Below, piece by piece: positions 34,312 through 43,411 of a DNA stretch of 64,000 bases (position 1 is its first letter; each line of letters opens with the position of its first letter). Position numbers and translations under genes: made by a program. The stretch comes from Bacteroidales bacterium (GTDB lineage Bacteria; Bacteroidota; Bacteroidia; Bacteroidales; UBA932), in assembly GCA_024401855.1 (NCBI GenBank), contig JAKSKH010000006.1:1-64000 (forward strand), in the 5' to 3' direction. The notes under the pieces are model-generated. The model ran no database searches. It was not told the origin of the DNA and saw nothing but the letters and a program-made list of their open reading frames with translations.

Positions 34312-35601
34312 ATGAAGAATTTTGTAGAAGAACTGAAATGGCGCGGCATGATTCACGACATAATGCCCGGAACGGAAGATGCATTGAAGAAAGGTCCTAT
34401 GTCAGCCTATGTCGGCATTGACCCTACAGGAGACTCCCTCCATATCGGACATCTTGTCAGCATTATGATACTCAAGCATTTCCAGTCTTGCGGAAACAAG
34501 CCTTTCGCACTTGTAGGCGGAGCAACCGGAATGATAGGGGACCCTTCCGGCAAATCCCAGGAACGTAATCTTCTAGACAACGAAACTCTGGAGCACAATG
34601 TAAAGTGCATCAAGACACAGTTGTCAAGGTTCCTCGATTTCGATTCCGACGCCCCGAACAAGGCTGTGCTCGTGAACAACTACGACTGGATGAAAGACTA
34701 CACCTTCATCGACTTCACAAGGGATATCGGCAAGATGATCACAGTCAACTACATGATGGCCAAGGACTCTGTAAAGAAACGCCTGTCTTCGGAATCACGC
34801 GAAGGAATGTCATTCACCGAATTCACCTACCAGCTTCTGCAAGGCTACGATTTCGTATATCTGTACGAGAATTACGGCGTCAAACTTCAGCTGGGAGGAG
34901 CGGACCAGTGGGGCAACATCACCACCGGTACCGAAATGATACGCCGCCGCAACGGAGGGGAAGCCTATGCCCTCACCTGCCCCCTCATCACCAAGGCCGA
35001 CGGAGGCAAGTTCGGAAAGACGGAAAAAGGGAACATCTGGCTCGACCCGGAACGCACCAGTCCTTATCAGTTCTATCAGTTCTGGCTCAACGTCAGCGAC
35101 GAAGACGCGGAAAAATACATAAAAATCTTCACCATGCTCGACCGTGAAACAGTCGAAGGTGCAATAGCGGAGCACAAGACGGATCCCGGACTCAGAACAT
35201 TGCAGAAACTCCTCGCAAAGGAGGTGACAATAATGGTTCACGGAGAGAAGGAATACGAGAAGGCCGTCAGCGCATCCCGGATTCTGTTCGGCAAATCCAC
35301 TTCCGAAGATTTGAGAAAACTTGACGAGAAGACTTTCCTTGCCGTGTTTGACGGTGTTCCCACGTTCGAGATAGACAAGAGCAAGCTTCCTCTGGGAATT
35401 CTTGATGCTCTGGCAACCGAAACATCAATCTTCCCTTCAAAGGGAGAAGCCAGGAAGATGATTCAGGGAAACGGATTCAGTCTCAACAAAGACAAGGTGA
35501 ACGACATCGCGTACACCCTTTCAGAAAAAGACATCATTGACGGGAAGTATATTCTCGCACAGAAAGGGAAGAAAGACTACTACATCATAATCGTCAGGTA
35601 A
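34312..35601 (+). CDS. tyrS: Tyrosyl-tRNA synthetase
   Basis: From the ATG at 34312 the enzyme has 429 residues. The class I motifs are DSLHIGH and KFGKT (KMSKS-like), with the tyrosine-binding pattern [17 protein letters not shown] and GGADQWGN. The C-terminal S4-type domain ([16 protein letters not shown]) binds tRNA. It charges tRNA-Tyr. The in-frame TTG at 34288 lies inside the promoter box and was rejected. Its stop shares a base with the rbfA start (TAATG). Confidence 0.97.
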   Translation: MKNFVEELKWRGMIHDIMPGTEDALKKGPMSAYVGIDPTGDSLHIGHLVSIMILKHFQSCGNKPFALVGGATGMIGDPSGKSQERNLLDNETLEHNVKCIKTQLSRFLDFDSDAPNKAVLVNNYDWMKDYTFIDFTRDIGKMITVNYMMAKDSVKKRLSSESREGMSFTEFTYQLLQGYDFVYLYENYGVKLQLGGADQWGNITTGTEMIRRRNGGEAYALTCPLITKADGGKFGKTEKGNIWLDPERTSPYQFYQFWLNVSDEDAEKYIKIFTMLDRETVEGAIAEHKTDPGLRTLQKLLAKEVTIMVHGEKEYEKAVSASRILFGKSTSEDLRKLDEKTFLAVFDGVPTFEIDKSKLPLGILDALATETSIFPSKGEARKMIQGNGFSLNKDKVNDIAYTLSEKDIIDGKYILAQKGKKDYYIIIVR

Positions 35602-35945
35602 TGGAAGGAATGTCAACAAGGCAGCTGAAGGTGGCGAGGGAACTGCAGAGGGACCTTGCAGAAATCATACGCAGCAAAGGCATGGCCGTTTTCTGCGGGA
35701 GCATGGTCACCGTCAGCGAAGTGAGAATCAGTCCGGACCTGGCTGTTGCAAAGGTTTACGTCAGCATCTTCCCATCCGCAAAAGCGGAGGACGTGATGAA
35801 GATTCTTGAGGAAAACAAGAAAACATATCGCGGAGAACTCGGCCGCAAGGTTGCATCCCAACTGAGGATAGTGCCCGAGCTGGACTTCTACCTTGACAGC
35901 ACTCTCGATTATGCCGAACACATAGAAGAACTTCTCAAAAAATAA
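35601..35945 (+). CDS. rbfA: Ribosome-binding factor A
   Basis: The 114-residue protein has the RbfA opening (STRQLKVARELQRDLAEIIR) and the KH-like fold pattern TVSEVRISPDLAVAKVYVS, ending in LDYAEHIEELL. It binds the 30S subunit during late maturation of the 16S 5' end and in cold adaptation. The start at 35601 uses the TAATG overlap with tyrS; an ATG three codons later is an alternative. The next gene begins directly after its stop. Confidence 0.95.
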   Translation: MEGMSTRQLKVARELQRDLAEIIRSKGMAVFCGSMVTVSEVRISPDLAVAKVYVSIFPSAKAEDVMKILEENKKTYRGELGRKVASQLRIVPELDFYLDSTLDYAEHIEELLKK

Positions 35946-37142
35946 TTGAAGACAGCACTCTACATTGCCGGAAGGTATCTGTTTGCCAGGAAATCGCATA
36001 ATGTAATCAACGTGATATCCGCAATCAGCGTGGCCGGCATGGCGCTCGGCACAGCCGCCCTCATACTCATTCTGTCCGTTTACAATGGTTTTGACGGAAT
36101 AATAAAGGACAATCTCTCCGATCTGGATCCGGACGTCCTGATAAAACCGGCGGCAGGAAAATATATGGAGCCGCTTGACCTGCTCTTCGACATCATAAGG
36201 GAGGACCCGAATGTCTACGATGCAAGTCCCGTCCTTGAAGACAATGTTTTCATAGCTTATGGCGACAACCAGGGCATAGCATCAGTCAAAGGAGTCATCG
36301 ACGGGTATAAAGGCATCGAAAAACTGGCCACACACACAGTTGACGGACAGTTCGCCCTGTTTCACGGAGATGTTCCCATGGCTGCCGTCGGTTCCACTCT
36401 TGCATACCGGATGGGTATCAGGCCACGTTTCATAGACCTTATGAAACTGTATTACCCAAGAAGGAACACCAACGTTTCGCTGGCCAATCCCATGTCTTCT
36501 CTGGTGACATTCGACATCAAGGCCGGCAGCATATTCAGCATCAGCACAGACACGGATGCGAAACAGATCATTGTTCCGATAGAGGTTATGCAGGAGCTTC
36601 TCGGCGACGACGAAATAATCTCAGGGATAGAAGTACGTCTGAAAGCCAACAGTCCCAAAGCCGTAAGAGAATTCATCAAAAGTATATCTCTCGGAAACGA
36701 ATATCTTCTCCTGGACAGATACAGGCAGCACCCTTCCCTCTATAAAATGATGAAATATGAGAAATTCGCCATCTTCCTGATTCTCATTTTCGTCGTCATA
36801 ATCGTAGCCTTCAATATCTTCGGTTCCCTGTCCATGCTGATCATAGAGAAAGAGGAGGACATCGCCACACTCAAAGCAACCGGGGCGGATGACAGGTTCA
36901 TACGGAGGGTCTTCGTGGCGGAAGGGTGGATGGTTTCTCTTCTGGGATTGGCAATAGGACTGGTGGCCGGCACGGCTCTGGCAGTACTGCAGCAGAAAAC
37001 CGGCATCGTCAAGCTGCCCGGAAACTACCTGATTGACGCTTATCCCGTCATTCTCCAGTGGTCTGACGTTCTTGCGGCCGCTGCGGGCGTTGCCGCAATA
37101 GGCCTTGTCATTTCTCTGCTCTCAACAAGACGTCAGGTCTGA
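35946..37142 (+). CDS. LolC/LolE-like ABC transporter permease (FtsX family)
   Basis: The 398-residue protein starts at a TTG immediately after the rbfA stop; the conserved opening YIAGRYLFARKSHNVINVIS of LolC/E proteins follows with no ATG before it. One N-terminal helix (about 22-45), a large periplasmic domain (about 50-265) and three C-terminal helices with the FtsX domain (LMIIEKEEDIATLKATGA) match the lipoprotein-releasing permease layout. It probably extracts lipoproteins from the inner membrane with an ATPase encoded elsewhere. Its last 21 bases overlap the manA end. Confidence 0.9.
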   Translation: MKTALYIAGRYLFARKSHNVINVISAISVAGMALGTAALILILSVYNGFDGIIKDNLSDLDPDVLIKPAAGKYMEPLDLLFDIIREDPNVYDASPVLEDNVFIAYGDNQGIASVKGVIDGYKGIEKLATHTVDGQFALFHGDVPMAAVGSTLAYRMGIRPRFIDLMKLYYPRRNTNVSLANPMSSLVTFDIKAGSIFSISTDTDAKQIIVPIEVMQELLGDDEIISGIEVRLKANSPKAVREFIKSISLGNEYLLLDRYRQHPSLYKMMKYEKFAIFLILIFVVIIVAFNIFGSLSMLIIEKEEDIATLKATGADDRFIRRVFVAEGWMVSLLGLAIGLVAGTALAVLQQKTGIVKLPGNYLIDAYPVILQWSDVLAAAAGVAAIGLVISLLSTRRQV

Positions 37143-38117
37143 ATCTTCCGGCAGAGCGGCCGGAACATCGGAATTGATATAGCCGTCCTTTTCGCTGCGG
37201 TAAGGGACTGTGGTCTCCAGGACAACGGTTTCCGCCACATTCGGAACAACGAGGAAATCAGGGCACTCGGCAGGAACAAGAACGGTTTCTCCGCTTTTGA
37301 GCGGGAAAGATGCAGTCTGCCCCAACACTTCCAGTTGAACAGACGCTCCACCCGATACGCAGGAGTATAATGTGAATGATTCCGGATTGCCTCCCTTGAC
37401 CCGCAAGGCATCCTTCAGGCGGATCAGCTCAACACAGAATTGTGGAATTCCGGAAGCCGGCACAGACTTGAACGGAGCATAGTCGATGAAATCCAGCGCA
37501 TCTACTATTCCAAGTGTCGGATCGAACTCATCCTCGGTCAGGGCCTGCCCCCAGGCGCAAAGGCAGAAATCCAATGGTGATGATTCTGCAATTTCAACAA
37601 TCTCAAGATCACCTTCCGCCGCATGCACGGTACCGGCAGGGATCCGGAGTATCTGCCCCTGATGGGGGGCGATATAATTAAGTATCCCGTCTATACTTCC
37701 GTCAGCACACCTGGAATACACTTCAGAGGCATCCGTCACCTTGCGGAAACCGATGGCAATACCGGCTTTCCTGCCCGCACGGGCAACATACCAGAGCTTC
37801 TCCTTTCCGAGCAGGTCATATCTCTGGGCGGCGGTCTCATCGGACGGACAGACCTGAAGGGGCATCCTCCCCCTGACCTCGAGAGTTCTGACGCAAACGG
37901 GGAACTGACGTCCCCAATATTCAAACACGTTCTCACCCACGACCCTGTCCATATACATATCCATCACTTCCCCTATACTGTTGCCGGCAAGCCATCCGTC
38001 ACGGACAAGAGAATCACGATATCCCAGATCCGCCAGACCGAAACGCATCCTGCCCCAGTTGCACTCATCTTCAAGCGTGCAAAAGCGGAACGGATATAAT
38101 TTCTTTTCTTCTTCCAT
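37122..38117 (-). CDS. manA: Mannose-6-phosphate isomerase, class I
   Basis: The 331-residue protein has the cupin-type class I isomerase pattern: GRQFPVCVRTLEVRGRMPLQ, then EKLWYVARAG, and the zinc-site block GQILRIPAGTVHA. It converts mannose 6-phosphate to fructose 6-phosphate, linking mannose released by GH92-type enzymes to glycolysis or supplying GDP-sugars. A TATTTTTG box ends 4 nt before the ATG. The gene is single and convergent with the LolC/E-like permease. Confidence 0.9.
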   Translation of the reverse strand: MEEEKKLYPFRFCTLEDECNWGRMRFGLADLGYRDSLVRDGWLAGNSIGEVMDMYMDRVVGENVFEYWGRQFPVCVRTLEVRGRMPLQVCPSDETAAQRYDLLGKEKLWYVARAGRKAGIAIGFRKVTDASEVYSRCADGSIDGILNYIAPHQGQILRIPAGTVHAAEGDLEIVEIAESSPLDFCLCAWGQALTEDEFDPTLGIVDALDFIDYAPFKSVPASGIPQFCVELIRLKDALRVKGGNPESFTLYSCVSGGASVQLEVLGQTASFPLKSGETVLVPAECPDFLVVPNVAETVVLETTVPYRSEKDGYINSDVPAALPEDSDLTSC

Positions 38118-38121
38118 ACCG

Positions 38122-38129
38122 CAAAAATA
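38122..38129 (-). promoter_or_regulatory. -7 box TATTTTTG of manA
   Basis: On the minus strand the box ends 4 nt before the ATG at 38117, so the transcript should be leaderless or have a leader of very few bases. Confidence 0.55.
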
Positions 38130-38142
38130 AACAAAAAATCGC

Positions 38143-38149
38143 TATCTTG
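38143..38149 (+). promoter_or_regulatory. Probable -7 box TATCTTG of the DJ-1/PfpI gene
   Basis: TATCTTG lacks one T compared with TATCTTTG. It ends 5 nt before the ATG at 38155 and lies 13 bp from the opposing manA box. Confidence 0.4.
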
Positions 38150-38154
38150 CAGTT

Positions 38155-38739
38155 ATGAAAGGGATAAACATATTTCTTGCAGACGGCTTCGAAGACATGG
38201 AGGCCCTTGGTACAAACGATGTTCTCCGCAGGGGAGGAATCGACGTCAAGCTCATTTCTATGAATGAGAGCACCGAGGTGAAATCATCCAGAGGAGTTGT
38301 CATCAATGCCGACACAACGTTCGGCAAGACAGACAGGCGGAGCAACGGAACCTGCACTTCCGACATAATGATCTTCCCGGGAGGAATGCCCGGAACAAAG
38401 AACCTTGCCGAAAATGAAGAACTCATCAACATAATGAAAACCCATTATGCTTCCGGCGGCAGCGTTGCGGCAATCTGCGCGGCCCCGGGTCTTGTGCTCG
38501 GACAATTGGGAGAAGAGCTCAGAGACGTTGAATTCACCTGCTTTGACGGGTTTCAGGCAACACCCTCCGAATTCGGAGCAAGATTCATTCCACGTCCGGC
38601 CATACGCTGCGGCCGCATAGTCACCGGACGTTCCGCCGGTCATGCAGTAAGTTTCGGACTCGCAATTCTGGAAATGATTTCCGGAAAAGAAGCGGCGGAA
38701 AAGGTCGCATTCTCTTTATACCTTCAAACGGAACAGTAA
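38155..38739 (+). CDS. DJ-1/PfpI family protein
   Basis: The 194-residue protein has the DJ-1 fold marks ADGFEDMEALG (conserved Glu), IMIFPGGMPGTKNL and the nucleophile elbow AAICAAPGLVLG with Cys 108. Family members act as glyoxalase-III-like enzymes, deglycases or redox-responsive chaperones; the exact role here is open. The stop shares a base with the hslR start. ICAAP as in DJ-1 favours the DJ-1/YajL branch. Confidence 0.9.
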   Translation: MKGINIFLADGFEDMEALGTNDVLRRGGIDVKLISMNESTEVKSSRGVVINADTTFGKTDRRSNGTCTSDIMIFPGGMPGTKNLAENEELINIMKTHYASGGSVAAICAAPGLVLGQLGEELRDVEFTCFDGFQATPSEFGARFIPRPAIRCGRIVTGRSAGHAVSFGLAILEMISGKEAAEKVAFSLYLQTEQ

Positions 38740-39122
38740 TGGACAGTGTAAGAATAGACAAGTACCTTTGGGCAATCCGTGTTTACAAGACAAGGACGGA
38801 ATCGGCCGATGCCTGCAACGGTAACAAAGTCAGAATCAACGGAATGAATGCCAAGGCTTCGAAAGCGGTCAAGATCGGAGATGTCATCGAAATACACAAG
38901 GCTTCGGTCTGCTTCTCATATAAGGTCATTCAACTTTCCGAAAACCGCATGGGAGCATCCCTCGTACCCGATTTTGCAGAAAATCTGACCCCGGAAAGCG
39001 AGCTGGCAAAACTTCATGCTCCGGTAGAAACCATTGTCCTGAAAAGAGACAGGGGCACCGGCCGTCCTACTAAAAAAGAGCGCCGCTGCCTGGACGCTCT
39101 CATGGACGATCTTGACATGTAG
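38739..39122 (+). CDS. hslR: S4-domain RNA-binding protein, HslR type
   Basis: The 127-residue protein opens with an S4 domain (VRIDKYLWAIRVYKTRTESADACNGNKVRING is the family pattern, residues 4-35) and ends in a basic tail (DRGTGRPTKKERR). HslR (Hsp15) binds stalled 50S subunits carrying peptidyl-tRNA and helps to recycle them. It starts at the TAATG overlap with the DJ-1/PfpI gene, so both form a short operon, and is convergent with the membrane zinc peptidase gene. Confidence 0.9.
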   Translation: MDSVRIDKYLWAIRVYKTRTESADACNGNKVRINGMNAKASKAVKIGDVIEIHKASVCFSYKVIQLSENRMGASLVPDFAENLTPESELAKLHAPVETIVLKRDRGTGRPTKKERRCLDALMDDLDM

Positions 39123-39130
39123 CCACCGCT

Positions 39131-39817
39131 CTATCTGCGGTTGTTTGCAATTGAAATGTAATACAGCAGTGTGGCAAGGGAACCTATGGCCGCAATGACG
39201 TAGGTGTATGCCGCCCATTTCAGTGCATCCTCTGCATAAGCCTTTGTCTCATAATTCACAATGCCCGCCCTTTCAAGCCATTGTACGGCACGTACGCTTG
39301 CATTGATTTCGACAGGCAGGGTGATGAAACTGAATAAAGTGGTCATGGCAAACATGGCAATACCCAGCCATAGAACGGACGGGCCGACTATATTCAGCAC
39401 AATTATTCCTGCAAGAAGCACCCACTGAACCGTATTGTTTGCAAAAGTGACAACCGGAATGATGGCTGAACGGAAACGCAGCGGTCCATATCCTTTTGCG
39501 TATTGGATTGCATGCCCCGTTTCATGGGCCGCAACCGCACAGGCAGCTATGCTTGCCTGGCTGTAAACCGATTCACTCAGGTTTATTGTCTTGTCCTGAG
39601 GATTGAAATGGTCTGTAAGTTTACCGGGAACGGACTGGACCGTAACGTCGTGAATACCGTTCTGCTCAAGCATAAGTCTGGCTATATCCGCTCCTGTCAT
39701 ACCTTTTGGTGAGCGGATTTTGGAATATTTGTCGAACTTATGCTGCAACGTCTGCTGGATGATGAACGAAAGCACCATCACTGCAATGATAATTACCCAG
39801 ATACTCATATTCTTCAA
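39131..39817 (-). CDS. Membrane zinc metallopeptidase (YugP-like)
   Basis: The 228-residue protein starts with a membrane anchor (IWVIIIAVMVLSFII) and carries HETGH with His 98, Glu 99 and His 102 in the AAHETGHAIQYAKGY block, typical of the YugP/Zn_peptidase_2 family. Three further membrane segments follow. The family is assumed to be membrane-embedded peptidases but has no well-established substrate. Its start overlaps the GH116 stop by 4 bases, and it ends the run that begins with lon. Confidence 0.87.
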   Translation of the reverse strand: MKNMSIWVIIIAVMVLSFIIQQTLQHKFDKYSKIRSPKGMTGADIARLMLEQNGIHDVTVQSVPGKLTDHFNPQDKTINLSESVYSQASIAACAVAAHETGHAIQYAKGYGPLRFRSAIIPVVTFANNTVQWVLLAGIIVLNIVGPSVLWLGIAMFAMTTLFSFITLPVEINASVRAVQWLERAGIVNYETKAYAEDALKWAAYTYVIAAIGSLATLLYYISIANNRR

Positions 39818-42348
39818 TTTTTGATTTCTTTTCCCGACACAATTGTTTTCTTAACGGGAATATCACCCTCGCGAACTTCCAGGAAGGGCTCCCCGTTTCT
39901 GATTCCCACTGTACCGAACCCGGTCGCGGTGGAAATGAACGAACGGAAGTCTCCCTTCAAGCGTGGTTGAAGGTATAGGGTCGAATCCACGGCATCGTAC
40001 CTTGCACCGGTCATGGCCTGCAGCAGCGAATAACTTGACATGGCCCTGGAATACCAGTTCCCGCATTCGTATTCGTTGAACGGATTCCTGTGGCTGCCGT
40101 CATATCTGTCGAGGCAGGTTCTGACCACATCCAGCCCCTTCTCCACTTCACCTTCGAAAATGAGGTTTGCGGCAACCTGGAACTCAATTCCGGTCCACAC
40201 TTCGTCGGAATAAACAAATGGAAGACTCTGTTTGCCTCCGTGAGGCCATGTGCACAGGAGCAAGCCTCCTTCGTGGCCGAAAGCATAACCCGGTCTTTGC
40301 GGATTGGCGTGGGAGAACAGGTCCTTCCTGAGATTGTAATGATATACGGAACGGAGATGTTCCGCAACCATATCGCTGTTTACAGGATCCTCAAGCCCGG
40401 CACACAAAGCCATCCAGCTGCCGATGATACCATCTGAAAGACATCCTGTACCATATTGATACTTCGGGCCTTCATCTTCAAGCAGTTCTATGGCCTCGGG
40501 AGAATAGACCTGGTCATTTATGCCGGTCAGACGTGTAGTCGGATCCTTGGCGTCAAGGCCCGTCCACCGTACATCCTGATAGAAATACTCACCGTTCCAT
40601 AGCTTGTTTTCCATATAGGAACGGCTTTTCCCGTACAATTCCCTGTATCTTGAGCAGTCTTCCCCAACTCCCCTGCTTATCTCTATGAACGCTTCAAGCG
40701 CGGCAGCGTATATACCGGTACACATGCCGTCCGCTCCCCAGAATTCACTCTCATAAGTCGTGATATGGGGTTCCTCCATGGCACCTGTCTCCCTTGGATC
40801 CCAAGTCTTGATACAATAGTCCAGACTGGCCTTTATCTGTGGATACAGTCTGCGTATCCAGTCGGTATCGCCGCTTATCCTCCAGTCACGGTATGCCTTG
40901 ATGACACCTCCGAGCTGTCCGTCGGTGGCCGCTATATGGTCGTGATGCAGGGGCCGGACAGGAAGGCCGCTGCGATACATCTGATGGCCGTACGTATCCT
41001 GGTTGACAAAGAATTCGGTCTCCCGCAGAGACCTCTCCATACGTGGGAAGAGATGCGGAAGCGCCTGGGCATAATTCCATACATGGGTGCAGGAACCGAC
41101 ACAGCAGCCGTATCTGTCTCCACTGCCTTCATAACCCCAAAACCGTCCGTCATGCTGACGCAGCACAGTCGGAGATTTCAAAATGGTAAGATTATCGGCG
41201 ACCGAACGTATGATTTCGGCAGGCAGCGTGGAATCGTAGAAGGCGTCTGTGAACTCTTCTGTTTTCCTGCGCAGGGAATCATAATTCCCGCACCAGTATG
41301 CGCTGACCTCGTCAAGCGAGGCAAACCTCACTGAATACCACGGTTTGTAGAACTCCGGACAGTCCCTGTACAGAGATTTGTCATAGCAAGTCCCGAAATC
41401 GGATTCATCCGTTGCGTCATTGCCGAAACGCAGCCCGGTCACAGGCACATACCAGCTGAAAAGGAGCTTTATGGTCCTGCTCTCGCCCGGAGCAAGTCTG
41501 AACGGGACAAATAGGGAGCCTCCCGTAGTCCCTTCGGCAGGCTCAACCGCCGTCAAGTCACCGGAAGCGACCTTGTTCCATGCCATGGTCATGGGATCCC
41601 ACCAGCCGCCGCGGAACCATCCGCAATCTGTAATCACCTCATCCTCAAATGGTGCAGAGACCTCAAAAGTTCCACCGTCATAAGGATATTCCTCATCATT
41701 CACACACTTCAGGACAAAACCTTTGTCCACCTTGAGAGTTCCACACTCCGAGGGATTGTTCCACCCCATGAAATTGCGGGAATTGAAAGCGAACACAGCG
41801 TCAACTTCAGATGATGAGGTATTTGTAAAACTATACTCCAGAGCTCCTGCCGGCAAACCCGAGTCATCCTCATTACCGGGAATGAACGGACTCCATCCGG
41901 TTATTTCCGCAGAAAGCGGCATGGTTTCATCCTTAAGGCGCACAAAAGCGAAGGGAAAGCGGGCTTCGAAGGATTCCACCCCGGCAAATCTCGGCAACCC
42001 GTAAGTCGTACCCGTTGAACCGGTCCCGTTTCCGGGATTTCCGAACTTCTTCCTGTCCGGAACCGGTCCTTCGACCACCTTGGTACCGTTCTCAAGACCT
42101 TTCACATGAACAGTAGCAAAAATACATGGTTCGTTGAAAAGATCAGGAGTATTTCTGACGGACATATGGGAAATGGCGCCTGTTCCCTCAAGGCAGAACA
42201 TACCGGCACCCATACCCCCTATAGGGAAAGCGATATAATCCAGATGTTCGGAATCGAACACCGGATCATATTTCCCTGCCGCCGGCCGGTTCGAGCAGGC
42301 GGAAAAGAAAAAAACGGCCAGAATTGCCACAACGTGTATTTTCTTCAT
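39814..42348 (-). CDS. GH116-family glycosidase lipoprotein (GBA2-like)
   Basis: The 844-residue protein begins with a lipoprotein signal (MKKIHVVAILAVFFFSAC). The N-terminal beta domain (IAFPIGGMGAGMFCLEGTG) and the C-terminal alpha/alpha domain with ITTYESEFWGADGMCTG and the late RPGYAFGHEGG match GH116/DUF608 proteins, retaining beta-glucosidases and related enzymes; the Glu in the first motif is the likely nucleophile. It should be surface or periplasmic. It is an odd guest in a run of housekeeping genes and overlaps the next gene by ATGA. Confidence 0.87.
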   Translation of the reverse strand: MKKIHVVAILAVFFFSACSNRPAAGKYDPVFDSEHLDYIAFPIGGMGAGMFCLEGTGAISHMSVRNTPDLFNEPCIFATVHVKGLENGTKVVEGPVPDRKKFGNPGNGTGSTGTTYGLPRFAGVESFEARFPFAFVRLKDETMPLSAEITGWSPFIPGNEDDSGLPAGALEYSFTNTSSSEVDAVFAFNSRNFMGWNNPSECGTLKVDKGFVLKCVNDEEYPYDGGTFEVSAPFEDEVITDCGWFRGGWWDPMTMAWNKVASGDLTAVEPAEGTTGGSLFVPFRLAPGESRTIKLLFSWYVPVTGLRFGNDATDESDFGTCYDKSLYRDCPEFYKPWYSVRFASLDEVSAYWCGNYDSLRRKTEEFTDAFYDSTLPAEIIRSVADNLTILKSPTVLRQHDGRFWGYEGSGDRYGCCVGSCTHVWNYAQALPHLFPRMERSLRETEFFVNQDTYGHQMYRSGLPVRPLHHDHIAATDGQLGGVIKAYRDWRISGDTDWIRRLYPQIKASLDYCIKTWDPRETGAMEEPHITTYESEFWGADGMCTGIYAAALEAFIEISRGVGEDCSRYRELYGKSRSYMENKLWNGEYFYQDVRWTGLDAKDPTTRLTGINDQVYSPEAIELLEDEGPKYQYGTGCLSDGIIGSWMALCAGLEDPVNSDMVAEHLRSVYHYNLRKDLFSHANPQRPGYAFGHEGGLLLCTWPHGGKQSLPFVYSDEVWTGIEFQVAANLIFEGEVEKGLDVVRTCLDRYDGSHRNPFNEYECGNWYSRAMSSYSLLQAMTGARYDAVDSTLYLQPRLKGDFRSFISTATGFGTVGIRNGEPFLEVREGDIPVKKTIVSGKEIKN

Positions 42349-42384
42349 ATAGCGACAGATAAAAGATAATACGCACAGGATACG

Positions 42385-42618
42385 TTAAAACAAGGTTGGA
42401 TGGTTCTCCTCAAGTCCGGAGAGAATCCTCTCCATGACGGCTTCCCTGATGATCGCCGATCTTGAAGAGACCTTGAACCTGCGGCAATATTCATCAATCG
42501 CCGCAATTTCCTTTTGATTGAAAAGAATGGACTTCCTGTAAACCCTTTTGAGAGAAGCCTTCTGTTTGTTCAGATAGTCGGGATCGACTTTATTTCCCTT
42601 GATTTTCCTTGTTGCCAT
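42385..42618 (-). CDS. Ribbon-helix-helix DNA-binding protein
   Basis: From the ATG at 42618 the product has 77 residues: a basic N-terminus (MATRKIKGNKVDPDYLNK) and a ribbon-helix-helix core (YRKSILFNQKEIAAIDEYCR, then SSRSAIIREAVMERIL). This fold binds DNA as a dimer through the strand. It overlaps the end of the thioredoxin-fold gene by 29 bases, which sets the start. No toxin partner is adjacent, so it is more likely a regulator than an antitoxin. Its target may lie in this operon, but this is not shown. Confidence 0.8.
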   Translation of the reverse strand: MATRKIKGNKVDPDYLNKQKASLKRVYRKSILFNQKEIAAIDEYCRRFKVSSRSAIIREAVMERILSGLEENHPTLF

Positions 42619-43411
42619 ATCCGATACCAATATAGTGAAAAATTTCCTGAAGATTCTCAAGTTCGAGCCGTCTTCCGAAAATTTCTCCATCCTCCAGCAC
42701 AACAAACATCCTCGGAGTGGCTGTCACTCCGTACATGCGCTGATAATCGGATTCCACATCCGGATCCCATAAATGCTTTACAGTAACATTGCGGTTCCTG
42801 ACTTTGAGCGACCGCCTGTATTTCTTCCACATTTTCCTGTCGGAAGAGAAATTCACGGCATAGAAGTTCACGGGCATGTCTATGTGTGAAAGCACGGAAG
42901 GGAGCACCTCCCATTCCAATTTGCATTTCATACAGTCAGTGGCATAGAAAAACAGAACAGCTGTCCTGCCCTTTTCGGGAACTGTCAGTGTGGCGCCGTT
43001 CGGCTTATACAGGCGAACCGGAGGGGCCTGCATTCCAACCAGGGAATGTCGGTTGAATTCTGCAAAGATCTGCTTCTCCATGTCTTCGAACTCACTCCGG
43101 CATTTCACCTTCCCCGATCCTATCCATTCATCGTAGACATGTATCGCGACGGCCTCCTCCCCCATCACCCTGGAATGACTGTAATGATCGAAAACCTGCA
43201 TTGTAACGTGCTGGCGTGTAAGGGAATCGTGGCACATTGCTATCAGATTGTCGAATTCCCTTCCCTTGACGGAGTTTTCCTCGGGCTGAAGCGTGTCATA
43301 GAACCTGACAAGGAGGCTGTCAAGGCTGCTGAAACGGCTGACGGAATCTGTCTGGGCCACCAGTTTGAGCGGGACAGACAAGACAAGCAATATGAACGCC
43401 AGGCGTTTCAT
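42590..43411 (-). CDS. Exported thioredoxin-fold protein (TlpA-like)
   Basis: The 273-residue protein has a signal peptide (MKRLAFILLVLSVPLKLVAQ), a helical N-terminal part, and a thioredoxin fold with CMKC (Cys 160-Cys 163) in LFFYATDCMKCKLEW and the cis-Pro loop GVTATPRMFVV. It should act as a periplasmic thiol-disulfide reductase or oxidase; the N-terminal domain may define the partner. Its start overlaps coaD by 4 bases. Confidence 0.87.
   Translation of the reverse strand: MKRLAFILLVLSVPLKLVAQTDSVSRFSSLDSLLVRFYDTLQPEENSVKGREFDNLIAMCHDSLTRQHVTMQVFDHYSHSRVMGEEAVAIHVYDEWIGSGKVKCRSEFEDMEKQIFAEFNRHSLVGMQAPPVRLYKPNGATLTVPEKGRTAVLFFYATDCMKCKLEWEVLPSVLSHIDMPVNFYAVNFSSDRKMWKKYRRSLKVRNRNVTVKHLWDPDVESDYQRMYGVTATPRMFVVLEDGEIFGRRLELENLQEIFHYIGIGYGNKENQGK

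Noticed and set aside
37145..37164. TTCCGG/CCGGAA inverted repeat after the LolC/E-like permease gene as terminator
   Set aside because: The stem is only 6 bp, no T tract follows on either strand, and it lies in manA coding sequence.
42385..42618. Antitoxin of a toxin-antitoxin pair
   Set aside because: The ribbon-helix-helix protein has no small toxin gene on either side; the neighbours are a thioredoxin-fold protein and a glycosidase.
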